From the NCBI GenBank assembly GCA_964387945.1, contig CAYLYX010000015.1:1-64000 (forward strand): DNA of 64,000 bases. Direction: 5' to 3'. Source of the stretch: Parvicella sp964387945. Lineage in GTDB: Bacteria > Bacteroidota > Bacteroidia > Flavobacteriales_D > Parvicellaceae. Positions 34,883 to 43,598 of this stretch are shown in pieces. The stretch's first letter is position 1; the number at the start of each line of letters is the position of its first letter. The notes beneath the pieces are model-generated. The model made no database searches. It saw only the letters and a list, made by a program, of their open reading frames with translations, and was not told where the DNA came from. The position numbers and the translations under genes were made by a program.

Positions 34883-35580
34883 CCTATCCCAAAAATACAA
34901 GGGCGCTTGTGTAAGTTTGGCAAGTTCTTTTTCCATTGCTGAATATTGAGGGTTCGAATGAATTCGCTCTCTAGCGTAATATCAGCGGCAATGCAAAGTT
35001 TTGTTTCAGGATGCAAGGTGTTCAGCAAATCTTCCAGAAACTGCTGGTTTCGAAAAGGTGTTTCCATAAAGAGCTGCGTGGTTCCTTTTTTTGCATCCGA
35101 CTCCAAAGCTCTTATTTCATGCTTGCGCTTGGATTTATCTCGTGTGAGATAGCCGTTGAACTTAAACGATTGTCCATTAAAACCACTTCCCATCAACGCC
35201 ATGAGTATGGAATTGGGTCCCACATGCGGAACAACTCTAATCTCTTTTTGATGAGCCAGAGCCACCAACTGACTTCCTGGATCGGCAACAGCCGGACAAC
35301 CCGCTTCTGAAATAATGCCTACGTCATGACCTTCGAGACAAGGAACCAGAAAACCATTGATTTCTTCGGGTTGCGTATGCTTGTTGAGCTCAAAGAAGTC
35401 AATGCTGTCAATATCCACCTCTCTACTGATCTTCTTCAGGTACCTTCGCGTTGTTTTGATATTTTCCACAACCAAGTACCTGAATTCGATGATATGTTGG
35501 AGGACATCCTGTGGAATAACAGTGCTTAATTCGCTGTCTCCAAGCGTCATTGGAAGTAGATAGAGTTGACCTTTTTTCAT
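34879..35580 (-). CDS. SAM-dependent methyltransferase, RsmI family
   Basis: A 233-residue tetrapyrrole-methylase-fold enzyme. GLIISEAGCPAVADPGSQLV (here GIISEAGCPAVADPGSQLV), PHVGPNSILMALMGSGFNGQSF and ETPFRNQQFLEDLL match the RsmI family, which 2'-O-methylates C1402 of 16S rRNA. It is shorter than E. coli RsmI, as is common in Bacteroidota, so the exact activity is uncertain. Confidence 0.85.
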   Translation of the reverse strand: MKKGQLYLLPMTLGDSELSTVIPQDVLQHIIEFRYLVVENIKTTRRYLKKISREVDIDSIDFFELNKHTQPEEINGFLVPCLEGHDVGIISEAGCPAVADPGSQLVALAHQKEIRVVPHVGPNSILMALMGSGFNGQSFKFNGYLTRDKSKRKHEIRALESDAKKGTTQLFMETPFRNQQFLEDLLNTLHPETKLCIAADITLESEFIRTLNIQQWKKNLPNLHKRPCIFGIG

Positions 35581-35630
35581 GACCTAAAGGTAAAATCAAA
35601 ACATTTTAATCAATAATTTATAGCAAAGTA

Positions 35631-35659
35631 TTTGTCAGAACAATTTTAGAATACATTTG
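35631..35659 (+). promoter_or_regulatory. promoter of the RMD1-family gene
   Basis: TTTG at 35631-35634 and TACATTTG at 35652-35659, spaced by 17 bp; the leader is about 12 nt. Confidence 0.55.
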
Positions 35660-35676
35660 CGCCATATTTTTTTGCC

Positions 35677-36447
35677 ATGAAAGCCATTGCTTACCACCTC
35701 GACCGAAGAATCAACATTTCCAAGCATTTGGAGATGGATGGGTATACCATCTTGAAAAGAGATCGGTATTTTGTATTGCTTGAACAAGCGCACCAGAAAA
35801 CCGTTTACCTGAAAGATTATGGTAGTGTAGTTTTTGTGGGGTGGAGTGAGGCAGAGACGAAATCCTTTTTAAGGGATCAGTTTTCTATTAATGGTGTGAG
35901 CAATTTGAACTCCGAAGAATTTGATGTGGAGCAGTCTGAGTTGTTGAATCATCAAGTGAATTTCGACAATATAGTTGTCCCCGAACTTACCACTGAGATT
36001 ATTCATATTATCAGCCTAAACTTAGCGCAATCGGTTGTACTGTCGCACTATCAGGAGTTGGCAGATGATATCTTATCTGTGTCGTCAAAGGTGTCTAACG
36101 AACTGAAGGAAGGCGGGAAAGTCTCTATTGGAAGAAAGGACCTTAGAAAATTGTTGGGGCGAGCCATCGTTTTGAAGAATTCGGTGGCGGAGAACCTGTA
36201 TATTTTTGAAACGCCTGAATTTGCGAGTAACATTGAGGAACTAACGCAAATGGATACTGACCTCAACGAGAACTTAGATATTCTGAATCGATTTCGAAGT
36301 CTTCAGCACAACTTGAGTACGATTACAGATTCGTTATCTTTCCTAATGGATATTTTGCAACACAAGCACAGTTCGATTCTGGAATGGATTATTATTATAC
36401 TGATCTTGATTGAAGTCGTTCAGGTACTGTTTGAGAAGGTTTTTTAG
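35677..36447 (+). CDS. RMD1/DUF155-family protein
   Basis: A 256-residue protein with an N-terminal alpha/beta part, a long helical coiled region (about 125-225) and a C-terminal membrane helix (about 233-252). The pattern of DYGSVVFVGWSEAE and the C-terminal SILEWIIIILILIEVVQVL is that of the RMD1/DUF155 family, first known from yeast sporulation and mitochondrial proteins. The bacterial role is unknown. Confidence 0.85.
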   Translation: MKAIAYHLDRRINISKHLEMDGYTILKRDRYFVLLEQAHQKTVYLKDYGSVVFVGWSEAETKSFLRDQFSINGVSNLNSEEFDVEQSELLNHQVNFDNIVVPELTTEIIHIISLNLAQSVVLSHYQELADDILSVSSKVSNELKEGGKVSIGRKDLRKLLGRAIVLKNSVAENLYIFETPEFASNIEELTQMDTDLNENLDILNRFRSLQHNLSTITDSLSFLMDILQHKHSSILEWIIIILILIEVVQVLFEKVF

Positions 36448-36492
36448 TTTTTGTGATAGACTCCTACAATCAAATGAGGACAAATCAATTAA

Positions 36493-36523
36493 TTCCCCCG
36501 TTTGGACGGGGCTAGGGGGAGGA
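36493..36523. repeat. G/C-run dispersed repeat element
   Basis: Runs of C and G (ATTCCCCCGTTTGGACGGGG then CTAGGGGGAGG) form an imperfect palindrome between two convergent genes. I recall very similar elements scattered in Bacteroidota genomes; it may also act as a transcription end. One copy only in this window. Confidence 0.5.
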
Positions 36524-36527
36524 ATGA

Positions 36528-36986
36528 TTAACTCAAGTACTTTTCGATAATCCTATCCGTTGCCTGGTCTAACATCTCAAATACGTTTCTAAAACCGTCC
36601 TCACCACCATAATAAGGATCTGGGACATTAGTGTTTTTTCCAGCGTCCAATTCATTCATGATCATAATTACTTTTTGAGCCTCTTCCTCAGACTGCGTCA
36701 TGCTTAGCACATTGTTGTAATTGGAACTATCCATCACGTAAATGAGGTCATAGTGCTCAATGTCTTGTCTTTTGATTTGACGAGATCGTTGGTAGGAAAT
36801 GTCAATGCCGTTGCGCAATGCAATCTCCATCGATCGACTATCCGGTAGTTCTCCATTGTGGTAGCCGTTGGTTCCAGCCGAATCAATTTGAGCGGTAAGT
36901 CCTTGTTGATCGACTTTATGTTGAAGTATTCCGTGTGCCAATGGAGAGCGACAAATGTTCCCCAAACAAACCATTAGTATTTTCAT
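36528..36986 (-). CDS. low-molecular-weight protein tyrosine phosphatase
   Basis: A 152-residue phosphatase with the P-loop CLGNICRSP (Cys7, Arg13) and the general-acid DPYYGG loop near 120. Length and motifs are normal. In other bacteria such enzymes act on tyrosine kinases of polysaccharide export; no kinase is adjacent here. Confidence 0.95.
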   Translation of the reverse strand: MKILMVCLGNICRSPLAHGILQHKVDQQGLTAQIDSAGTNGYHNGELPDSRSMEIALRNGIDISYQRSRQIKRQDIEHYDLIYVMDSSNYNNVLSMTQSEEEAQKVIMIMNELDAGKNTNVPDPYYGGEDGFRNVFEMLDQATDRIIEKYLS

Positions 36987-36998
36987 AATAAAAGGAAT

Positions 36999-37032
36999 AA
37001 AAAAGCGTCACCCACAGAAGTGAATGACGCTT
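36999..37032 (-). terminator. Rho-independent terminator after pckA
   Basis: The 8-bp stem AAGCGTCA/TGACGCTT flanks a 14-nt loop and is followed on the minus strand by a T run. It lies 20 bp after the pckA stop. Confidence 0.7.
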
Positions 37033-37051
37033 GATTTGTAATCAGTTCAAA

Positions 37052-38665
37052 TTAAGCTGTAGCATTAACTTTTGGTGCAGCATTCAAGATTTCTTCGCTT
37101 GCGTTACTTGCAAATTGAGCGAAGTTATTGACGAATTTTTGTGCTAGCGAGTTTGCTGTTTCGTCATATGCCGCTTTATCTTGCCACGTATTTCTTGGAT
37201 GAAGAACATCGTTAGGAACGTTCGGACAATCATTTGGCATAGACAATCCAAATACATCGTGTTCTGTGTATTCCACGTTATCAAGTTGTCCTTCTAGGGC
37301 AGCTGTGATCATCGCTCTAGTATAAGAAAGTTTCATTCTGCTTCCCACACCATATGAACCTCCAGACCAACCTGTGTTGATCAACCATACGTTCACATTT
37401 CCTTCCGTCATTTTCTTTCCAAGCATTTCTGCATATTTGGTTGGGTGAAGTGGTAAGAAAGGAGCACCAAAACAAGCTGAGAAAGCTGTTTTTGGTTCCG
37501 TAATACCAGCTTCCGTTCCAGCCACTTTTGCTGTGTATCCAGAAATGAAATGATACATTGCCTGCCCTTTCGTCAATTTTGAGATGGGAGGTAAAACACC
37601 ATAAGCATCACAGGTTAAAAAGAAGATGTTTTTGGGGGCAGAACCCTTACTTCCTTCTGCAATATTGTCGATGTGATAAATGGGGTAACTTACACGTGTG
37701 TTCTCCGTTTTTGACTTATCTTCAAAGTCAACCGTAGAAGTTCCCTCGTAGAAGTTAATGTTCTCTAAAATGGCGCCAAACTTAATGGCACCCCAAATTT
37801 GAGGCTCCTTCTCTGCCGAAAGGTCAATACATTTAGCGTAACAACCTCCTTCAAAGTTAAACACTGAGTCTCCAGACCATCCGTGCTCATCATCACCAAT
37901 TAATTTTCTTTTAGGGTCTGCACTAAGTGTCGTTTTTCCCGTTCCAGAAAGACCAAAGAAAACAGCAGTATCTCCTGCTTCACCAATGTTAGCAGAGCAA
38001 TGCATTGACAATACATTTTTCTCATGCGGTAAGATAAAGTTAAGCACAGAGAAAATACCTTTCTTAATTTCTCCCGTGTACCCTGTTCCTCCAATAATGA
38101 TCTTTTTGTCTGTGAAATTAATGATGGCAAAATTGTGCTGTCTTGTTCCATCCATTTCTGGGTCTGCGTAGAACCCAGGAGCATTGATGATATGCCATTC
38201 AGGTTGAAAATCCTTTAACTCATCCTGTGTAGGTCTTAAGAACATATTGCTCGCAAACTGATTTGACCAGGGAAACTCATTGATTACCCGGATATTCAGT
38301 CTGTAGTTCTCATCTGCACAAGCATAAGCATCTCTTACGTAAACGTCTTTATTTTGTAAATATGAAGTGATTTTTTCATAAAGCTTTTTGTAGTTCGCCA
38401 CATCAAACTTGATGTTGATATCTCCCCACCATACTGCATCTTTGGTTTTATCGTCCAAGACAATAAATCGATCCTTAGGAGATCGTCCTGTAAATTCTCC
38501 GGTGTCAATAGCCACCGCTCCAGTGTCTGCCAGAACTCCCATCCCGTTGATGATTGTTTCTTCCACTAATTCAGCCGGGGTAAGGTTCCAGAAAGCATTT
38601 GCTACGTTACCCAACCCTAACTCTTTAAGGTTTGAAGTGCTTGGTTTTAATCCAAATTCATTCAT
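37052..38665 (-). CDS. pckA: phosphoenolpyruvate carboxykinase (ATP)
   Basis: About 537 residues from the ATG at 38665 (MNEFGLKPS...). A longer frame to 38845 is rejected because the -7 promoter box lies at 38694-38701. Motifs: GEFTGRSPKDRF, the kinase loop FFGLSGTGKTTLSADPKR, and GDDEHGWSG. It converts oxaloacetate and ATP to phosphoenolpyruvate in gluconeogenesis. Confidence 0.97.
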   Translation of the reverse strand: MNEFGLKPSTSNLKELGLGNVANAFWNLTPAELVEETIINGMGVLADTGAVAIDTGEFTGRSPKDRFIVLDDKTKDAVWWGDINIKFDVANYKKLYEKITSYLQNKDVYVRDAYACADENYRLNIRVINEFPWSNQFASNMFLRPTQDELKDFQPEWHIINAPGFYADPEMDGTRQHNFAIINFTDKKIIIGGTGYTGEIKKGIFSVLNFILPHEKNVLSMHCSANIGEAGDTAVFFGLSGTGKTTLSADPKRKLIGDDEHGWSGDSVFNFEGGCYAKCIDLSAEKEPQIWGAIKFGAILENINFYEGTSTVDFEDKSKTENTRVSYPIYHIDNIAEGSKGSAPKNIFFLTCDAYGVLPPISKLTKGQAMYHFISGYTAKVAGTEAGITEPKTAFSACFGAPFLPLHPTKYAEMLGKKMTEGNVNVWLINTGWSGGSYGVGSRMKLSYTRAMITAALEGQLDNVEYTEHDVFGLSMPNDCPNVPNDVLHPRNTWQDKAAYDETANSLAQKFVNNFAQFASNASEEILNAAPKVNATA

Positions 38666-38693
38666 ATAAGTGTGTTTTGTAATTTCAGTTGTA

Positions 38694-38701
38694 CAAAAGT
38701 A
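38694..38701 (-). promoter_or_regulatory. -7 promoter element for pckA
   Basis: The minus strand reads TACTTTTG, 28 nt upstream of the chosen pckA start. No clear -33 element. Confidence 0.5.
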
Positions 38702-38825
38702 AAGCAATTTCAAAGTTAATATTGCCTTAACAGACCGGTTTTTTCCACACATTTCCTTTAGATGTTTAAAACTTATGTCCAGTAATGGAATTTCAAAGAC
38801 GAATAAATCGCGTAATTTGAAACAA

Positions 38826-39737
38826 ATGTTCAGAAAACAGGTCAAAATACCACCTAATAGGGGAATGATAGATCATAGTACACAGCTGATTACCCTTGGA
38901 TCATGCTTCAGCGAGTCAATCGGAGAAAAGTTAAAAAATGCTCGGATGAACGTTCTTTTGAACCCTTTTGGTACCATTTTTCATCCACTCGCTTTGGCAA
39001 ATGCGGTAAACGGATTGAACATGGATCAAACACTTTGGCGCGATAACTATTATTTTCATTGGCAATTGGGCGGAAGTTTTTTTAATGATACAGCGGCAGG
39101 TTTGCTTAAACAGGTGACAGAACTAAATGCTGATTTTCAACAACGGTTGGCAACTGCTGATGTTGTTGTGGTAACGTTTGGAACGGCTTGGGGATATGAA
39201 CACAAGGAACTCAAAAGCGTAGTGGCTAATTGCCATAAGATGCCGCAAGAGTTGTTCGAAAAGAAGTTGTTTGGAGTGGAAGAAATACTAGTTGAATGGA
39301 AAAATATTGTATCTAACCTTCAACATGTGCATTGGGTGTTTACCGTGAGTCCAGTTCGTCATTGGAAGGATGGTGTAAGAGAGAATAATGTTTCCAAAGG
39401 GATTTTGCATCAGGTGGTTCATGAATTATTAAAAGAACAAAACGTTTCTTATTTTCCCGCTTATGAACTTTTGTTGGATGAGCTGCGAGACTACCGCTTT
39501 TACAAGGGTGATTACCTGCATCCGAGTGATGAGGCAGTTGCTTATATCTGGCAACGACTGGGTGAAACCTGTTTTTCACCAAAGACGCAAGATTTGGTGG
39601 TAAAAATTGAGCACTTGGAAGTGGCTAAGAACCATCGTTTGATGTATCCAGCATCTGAAGAGCGTAAGAAATTCTTGAAGAACCTTGAATCGCAAGAAGC
39701 AGAAGTTCAGGAATTACTTAGCAAATACCTAACTTAA
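38826..39737 (+). CDS. GSCFA-domain protein
   Basis: About 303 residues from the ATG at 38826. The family-defining block LGSCFSESIGEKL is near 30, followed by NPFGTIFHP, VVVTFGTAWGY, FTVSPVRHWKDG and the late DYLHPSDEAVAYIW. The GSCFA family is related to SGNH esterases (Ser in GSCF, D-x-x-H near the end). Substrate unknown. It overlaps the convergent dehydrogenase gene by 20 bp at the 3' ends. Confidence 0.88.
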   Translation: MFRKQVKIPPNRGMIDHSTQLITLGSCFSESIGEKLKNARMNVLLNPFGTIFHPLALANAVNGLNMDQTLWRDNYYFHWQLGGSFFNDTAAGLLKQVTELNADFQQRLATADVVVVTFGTAWGYEHKELKSVVANCHKMPQELFEKKLFGVEEILVEWKNIVSNLQHVHWVFTVSPVRHWKDGVRENNVSKGILHQVVHELLKEQNVSYFPAYELLLDELRDYRFYKGDYLHPSDEAVAYIWQRLGETCFSPKTQDLVVKIEHLEVAKNHRLMYPASEERKKFLKNLESQEAEVQELLSKYLT

Positions 39738-41076
39738 GTTCGGTCATTTCTTCAATGGCGTATTGAATCCCCTCGCGCCCAAAACCAGAGTCTTTGATGC
39801 CACCATATGGCATTTCATCTCTTCTAAAACCTGGAACTCCGTTGAAGATAACCCCACCCACCTCTAGTTGATTGAATAGCACTTCTTGAACTTCTGGGTT
39901 ATCCGCAAAAATACCGGCTTGTAATCCATATTTACTGTCGTTAATTTGTCGAGCAGCTTCGTGATGATCTACAACTTTTTGCAACACCGCAACTGGTCCA
40001 AATGCTTCTTCTTGAAATACATTGGCTTGCGTATCTCCACCCTCCAGAAGAGTAGGTGCTAAAAGCGGAGGTGCAGTTGATAGGGGTGAACCTCCTACTA
40101 ACAGATTTGCACCACCTTTTACGGCCTCGTTAATCCAGTTTGTTAACCTTTCGAGGTGAACTTGATCAATGAGTGGCCCGTTGAGCACATTGTCCATGGG
40201 ATTTCCAGAGGAAGTGTTTTCAAAGGCCTGAATCAGCTCCGCTTTGAAGGTGTCGTAAATCGCTCCATGTACATAGATGCGCTGTGTGGAAATGCAAATT
40301 TGACCGGCATACAAAATGCACGAATCAGCAATTGTTTTAGCAAGGTCTTCTTGAGAAGCTGACCTGTCTACATAAACCGCAGCATTTCCTCCTAACTCCA
40401 GAATGACTTTCTTTTTGGGAATGAGCGATTTGATGTGCCATCCCACTTGATCTGATCCGGTAAACGAGATTATTTTGGTGTTTGGATGTTTGACGATGTA
40501 CTCCGCATCCTCGTTAGAACTATGGATAACCGTTACCAATCCGCTAGGCAGATTTTTGTTGACCTCATGAATCAAAAAATCCAGACTGAGTGGGGTAAAG
40601 GGAGAGGGTTTGATTAAAATGGTATTGCCTGAAGCAATGGCTGGAATAATTTTGTGAAGTGCCAGGTTTAACGGGAAGTTGAACGGACTAATTCCAAACA
40701 CCACTCCCACAGGAAAACGTTGAACAAAAGCATCGTTAAAAGGTGTTGAGTTCAAGTCTACTGAAATGGATTGTCGACTCAAATGCTCAAAATATTGCAA
40801 CCCCAATTGTGCGGTCCGGATGCATCGATCCAGTTCTGATTTTGCATAGAACAGCGGTTTTCCAGCCTCTTTGACGATAAGTTCGGTTAAGTAATCTCGG
40901 TTTTTTTGTAGCGCCTTTACAATCTCTTGGATGTATTCAGTTCGCAAGGTCACTGGGGATTTTTGGTAAGTAGCGAAAAGGGTAGTCGCTTCTTCAATTT
41001 TTTGGTCAATTGTATCACGATTGTCTAGCACGATTTCTCCAATAATTTGTGCTGAATACTTATCATTAATCTCCAT
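39718..41076 (-). CDS. NAD(P)-dependent aldehyde dehydrogenase
   Basis: A 452-residue ALDH-superfamily enzyme. Visible are FNFPLNLALHKIIPAIASGN, ISFTGSDQVGWHIK, the catalytic Glu in LELGGNAAVYV, the nucleophile Cys in AGQICISTQR, and EEAFGPVAV. This oxidises an aldehyde to the acid; the substrate cannot be told from the sequence. Slightly shorter than the usual 480-500 residues. Confidence 0.93.
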   Translation of the reverse strand: MEINDKYSAQIIGEIVLDNRDTIDQKIEEATTLFATYQKSPVTLRTEYIQEIVKALQKNRDYLTELIVKEAGKPLFYAKSELDRCIRTAQLGLQYFEHLSRQSISVDLNSTPFNDAFVQRFPVGVVFGISPFNFPLNLALHKIIPAIASGNTILIKPSPFTPLSLDFLIHEVNKNLPSGLVTVIHSSNEDAEYIVKHPNTKIISFTGSDQVGWHIKSLIPKKKVILELGGNAAVYVDRSASQEDLAKTIADSCILYAGQICISTQRIYVHGAIYDTFKAELIQAFENTSSGNPMDNVLNGPLIDQVHLERLTNWINEAVKGGANLLVGGSPLSTAPPLLAPTLLEGGDTQANVFQEEAFGPVAVLQKVVDHHEAARQINDSKYGLQAGIFADNPEVQEVLFNQLEVGGVIFNGVPGFRRDEMPYGGIKDSGFGREGIQYAIEEMTELKLGIC

Positions 41077-41131
41077 AGTTGATCAGAATCATTATTTTTA
41101 CTTCGATAACTCCCTAAAGTTATTCAACAGA

Positions 41132-42871
41132 ATGGTTAAGCGGTCGTTTCTACTTATATTTTTGGTTCTTGCGGTAGGTTTTTCTCGTGCCCAGTCTAAA
41201 GCTGAAATAAAGGAGCTCTGTGTATTGGGGTATAATGAGATCATTGGCGACCTGGATGGCAAAAAGGTTGAATTCGAGCAAGCCCTTATTGCAGCAGAAA
41301 ACTTTGGGATGCACAGTGAAGTAGCGCGTATTCAGGAACGACTAGCGCTAATTAATCACTATTTGCATGATTTTGAAAAGGCTTTGGAATACAGTCTAAG
41401 TGCAGTGACCTATTACGAATCACAAGGAGATTATAAGAAAGTAGCGAACCTCTACACCGATCTTGGATATTCCATAAAGCATGTTCAGTTGGACAGAAGT
41501 ATTGAATATTTTAGGGCAGCACTTCGCATTTCCAAATCGTATGATATGGGGCTGGATATGGCAAAGTTCTACAATAACTACGGAAGTTTGATGGGAATGT
41601 CTGGTAAGCTGGATAGTGCGCTATACTACCATCTACAGTCGTTGGAGGTGTGCTATGAATACAATGATTCGTTGGGGATGCCCTACAGTATGAATAACGC
41701 GGCAGTAGTTTACAGTCAATTAGGAATGTTTGAAGAGGCTTTTGAGTTGATGGATCAGAGTGATGCTATTCGAAAATTAGAGAACAATGACCTCAGTTGG
41801 GCAGATAACTTGGCTTATCGAGCAGATCTTTATTTTGAACAAGGAAATTACGATAGCGCAGCGGTTTATTATGAGCAAGCTTTGGATTTATCTCAGTCCG
41901 CCAGGTTTGTGAACTTGATTACCTTTTCACTGGAAAGACTTTCGGCATGTTATGAAAGAATGAATAATGCCGAACAAGCCATGTATTATTATAAGCAGCT
42001 CAACGAGCACAAGGACAGTCTCGTTTCGGCAGAGACCAATTCGGCAATTGCAGCACTTCAGGAAGAGTTTAATGCGGCAGAAAAAGAGAAGAAAATTGTT
42101 CAGCAATCGCTTGAATTGGAACGTCAACAAAAGCGAGAGTTGTACATTACGTTTGGTATTGTAGGTTTGTTTGGTATCGCTGCCTGGGTCGTGTTTTTTC
42201 AAATTAGACGAAGAAGAACCGAACGTCTAAAAATGCAGCATGCTCAGGAGATGGAAAGAGCTGCTCTGGAAAAAGCATTTGTAGAAGAAAAGCTACGAAT
42301 TGGAAGAGAATTACATGATAATATTGGAGCTCAATTGACTTTCATGATAAGTTCTGTCGATAACCTTTCTTATGTGGAAAAGGAGGAGAAGGTATTATCG
42401 AGGTTAAACCGAATCAGCAGTTTTGGAAGGCAGACCATGCAAGAATTACGTGCCACCATATGGGCGATGAAGCATGATGGAGGAACACTCGATGACTTAA
42501 TCTTGAAAGTAAATGAACTTAAACGATCCGTTCAGGATGTGATTACCGTTAAGGTAAGAAGTGATTTGAAGTCAGAACAGCACCTCAATGCGTTAGAGTT
42601 ATTGAACCTTTATCGGATTGTGCAGGAGTTTGTGCAAAATACCATCAAATATGCCGAAGCGACAGAAGTAAGCGTAACTTTTACAAGAGAAAAGGATAGT
42701 TTTCTTCTTACTATTGCTGATAATGGTATTGGCTTTGACGTGAAGGAACATCAGTTTTCGGGCAATGGTTTAGGAAATATGCAGAAGAGGTGTGAGGAAT
42801 GTGCAGGGCAATTTGCGATACATTCTAATAAAAATGGAACACAGTTAACCTGCAAGATACCTTCTGAATAG
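41132..42871 (+). CDS. TPR-containing sensor histidine kinase (HisKA_3/NarX type)
   Basis: About 579 residues from the ATG at 41132, chosen for its signal peptide (ending near FSRA, 20) and because the longer frame overlaps the divergent gene. TPR repeats fill about 60-290 in the periplasm, a membrane helix is at 338-357, then a coiled coil and the phosphoacceptor region GRELHDNIGAQLT with His395. The ATPase domain has VQEFVQNTIKYAEA and DNGIGFD. It forms a pair with the LuxR-type regulator 73 bp downstream. Confidence 0.92.
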   Translation: MVKRSFLLIFLVLAVGFSRAQSKAEIKELCVLGYNEIIGDLDGKKVEFEQALIAAENFGMHSEVARIQERLALINHYLHDFEKALEYSLSAVTYYESQGDYKKVANLYTDLGYSIKHVQLDRSIEYFRAALRISKSYDMGLDMAKFYNNYGSLMGMSGKLDSALYYHLQSLEVCYEYNDSLGMPYSMNNAAVVYSQLGMFEEAFELMDQSDAIRKLENNDLSWADNLAYRADLYFEQGNYDSAAVYYEQALDLSQSARFVNLITFSLERLSACYERMNNAEQAMYYYKQLNEHKDSLVSAETNSAIAALQEEFNAAEKEKKIVQQSLELERQQKRELYITFGIVGLFGIAAWVVFFQIRRRRTERLKMQHAQEMERAALEKAFVEEKLRIGRELHDNIGAQLTFMISSVDNLSYVEKEEKVLSRLNRISSFGRQTMQELRATIWAMKHDGGTLDDLILKVNELKRSVQDVITVKVRSDLKSEQHLNALELLNLYRIVQEFVQNTIKYAEATEVSVTFTREKDSFLLTIADNGIGFDVKEHQFSGNGLGNMQKRCEECAGQFAIHSNKNGTQLTCKIPSE

Positions 42872-42911
42872 AATACGAAGAGTTACGTAGAACAGGTGCT
42901 TTACGATCACC

Positions 42912-42919
42912 TACATTTG
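42912..42919 (+). promoter_or_regulatory. -7 promoter element for the LuxR-type regulator
   Basis: TACATTTG, 25 nt before the ATG. A small inverted repeat (AGGTG...CACCT, about 42893-42911) lies just upstream and could be a regulator site. Confidence 0.45.
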
Positions 42920-42944
42920 TATAGAATAAATAAGTAAGTAAGTC

Positions 42945-43595
42945 ATGATAAAAGTAGCAGTAGCCGAGGATAACGATTTTTTAGCAGAGTCCATCAAAGA
43001 GAAACTATCCCTGTTTGAGGGAGAAGTGAAATACAAGTTTAGAGGCAGGAATGGGAGTCATTTGTTGGCGATGCTAGAAAGCGATGCGAACTTGGATTTG
43101 ATCCTTATGGACATTGAAATGCCGATGATGAATGGTATTGATGCCACCGAGTTGGTAAAGACAAAATACCCGCACATAAAAGTGGTCATGCTTACCGTGT
43201 TTGATGACGAAGAAAATATTTTCAATGCAATTCGTGCCGGAGCTGATGGTTACTTGCTGAAAGATGAATCTCCGAAGGCTGTTTTTGAAGGGATTCAGGA
43301 AATCATGAATGGGGGTGCTCCAATGTCTCCTGCAATTGCAGCAAAGACCCTTAAACTGTTGAGAAATCCATTGATGGAGACTCCAAGTGTTTCAGCAGAG
43401 GACTATGAATTAACCAAACGCGAGGTTCAGGTATTGGAACAATTGTGTACAGGGCTTGATTATAAATCCATTGGTGAGAACCTGAATATTAGTTCAGGTA
43501 CGGTAAGAAAACATATAGAGAATATTTATAGTAAACTACACGTAAACAATAAGGTTGAAGCGATCAACAAGGCCAATAAAGAACGCTTAGTTTGA
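42945..43595 (+). CDS. NarL/LuxR-type response regulator
   Basis: A 216-residue regulator with a receiver domain (acidic pocket AEDND, phosphoacceptor Asp56 in LILMDIEMP, KDES near the end) and a LuxR helix-turn-helix (TKREVQVLEQL...IGENLNISSGTVRKHIENIYSKL). It is the partner of the TPR kinase just upstream. Targets unknown. Confidence 0.95.
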   Translation: MIKVAVAEDNDFLAESIKEKLSLFEGEVKYKFRGRNGSHLLAMLESDANLDLILMDIEMPMMNGIDATELVKTKYPHIKVVMLTVFDDEENIFNAIRAGADGYLLKDESPKAVFEGIQEIMNGGAPMSPAIAAKTLKLLRNPLMETPSVSAEDYELTKREVQVLEQLCTGLDYKSIGENLNISSGTVRKHIENIYSKLHVNNKVEAINKANKERLV

Positions 43596-43598
43596 AGG

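Noticed and set aside
34945..34970. GGTTCGAAT sequence resembling a tRNA T-loop
   Set aside because: It lies inside the methyltransferase coding sequence and no acceptor or anticodon stems are present around it.
38665..38845. N-terminal extension of pckA
   Set aside because: It runs upstream of the -7 promoter box and over the intergenic region; PckA proteins begin near the ATG at 38665.
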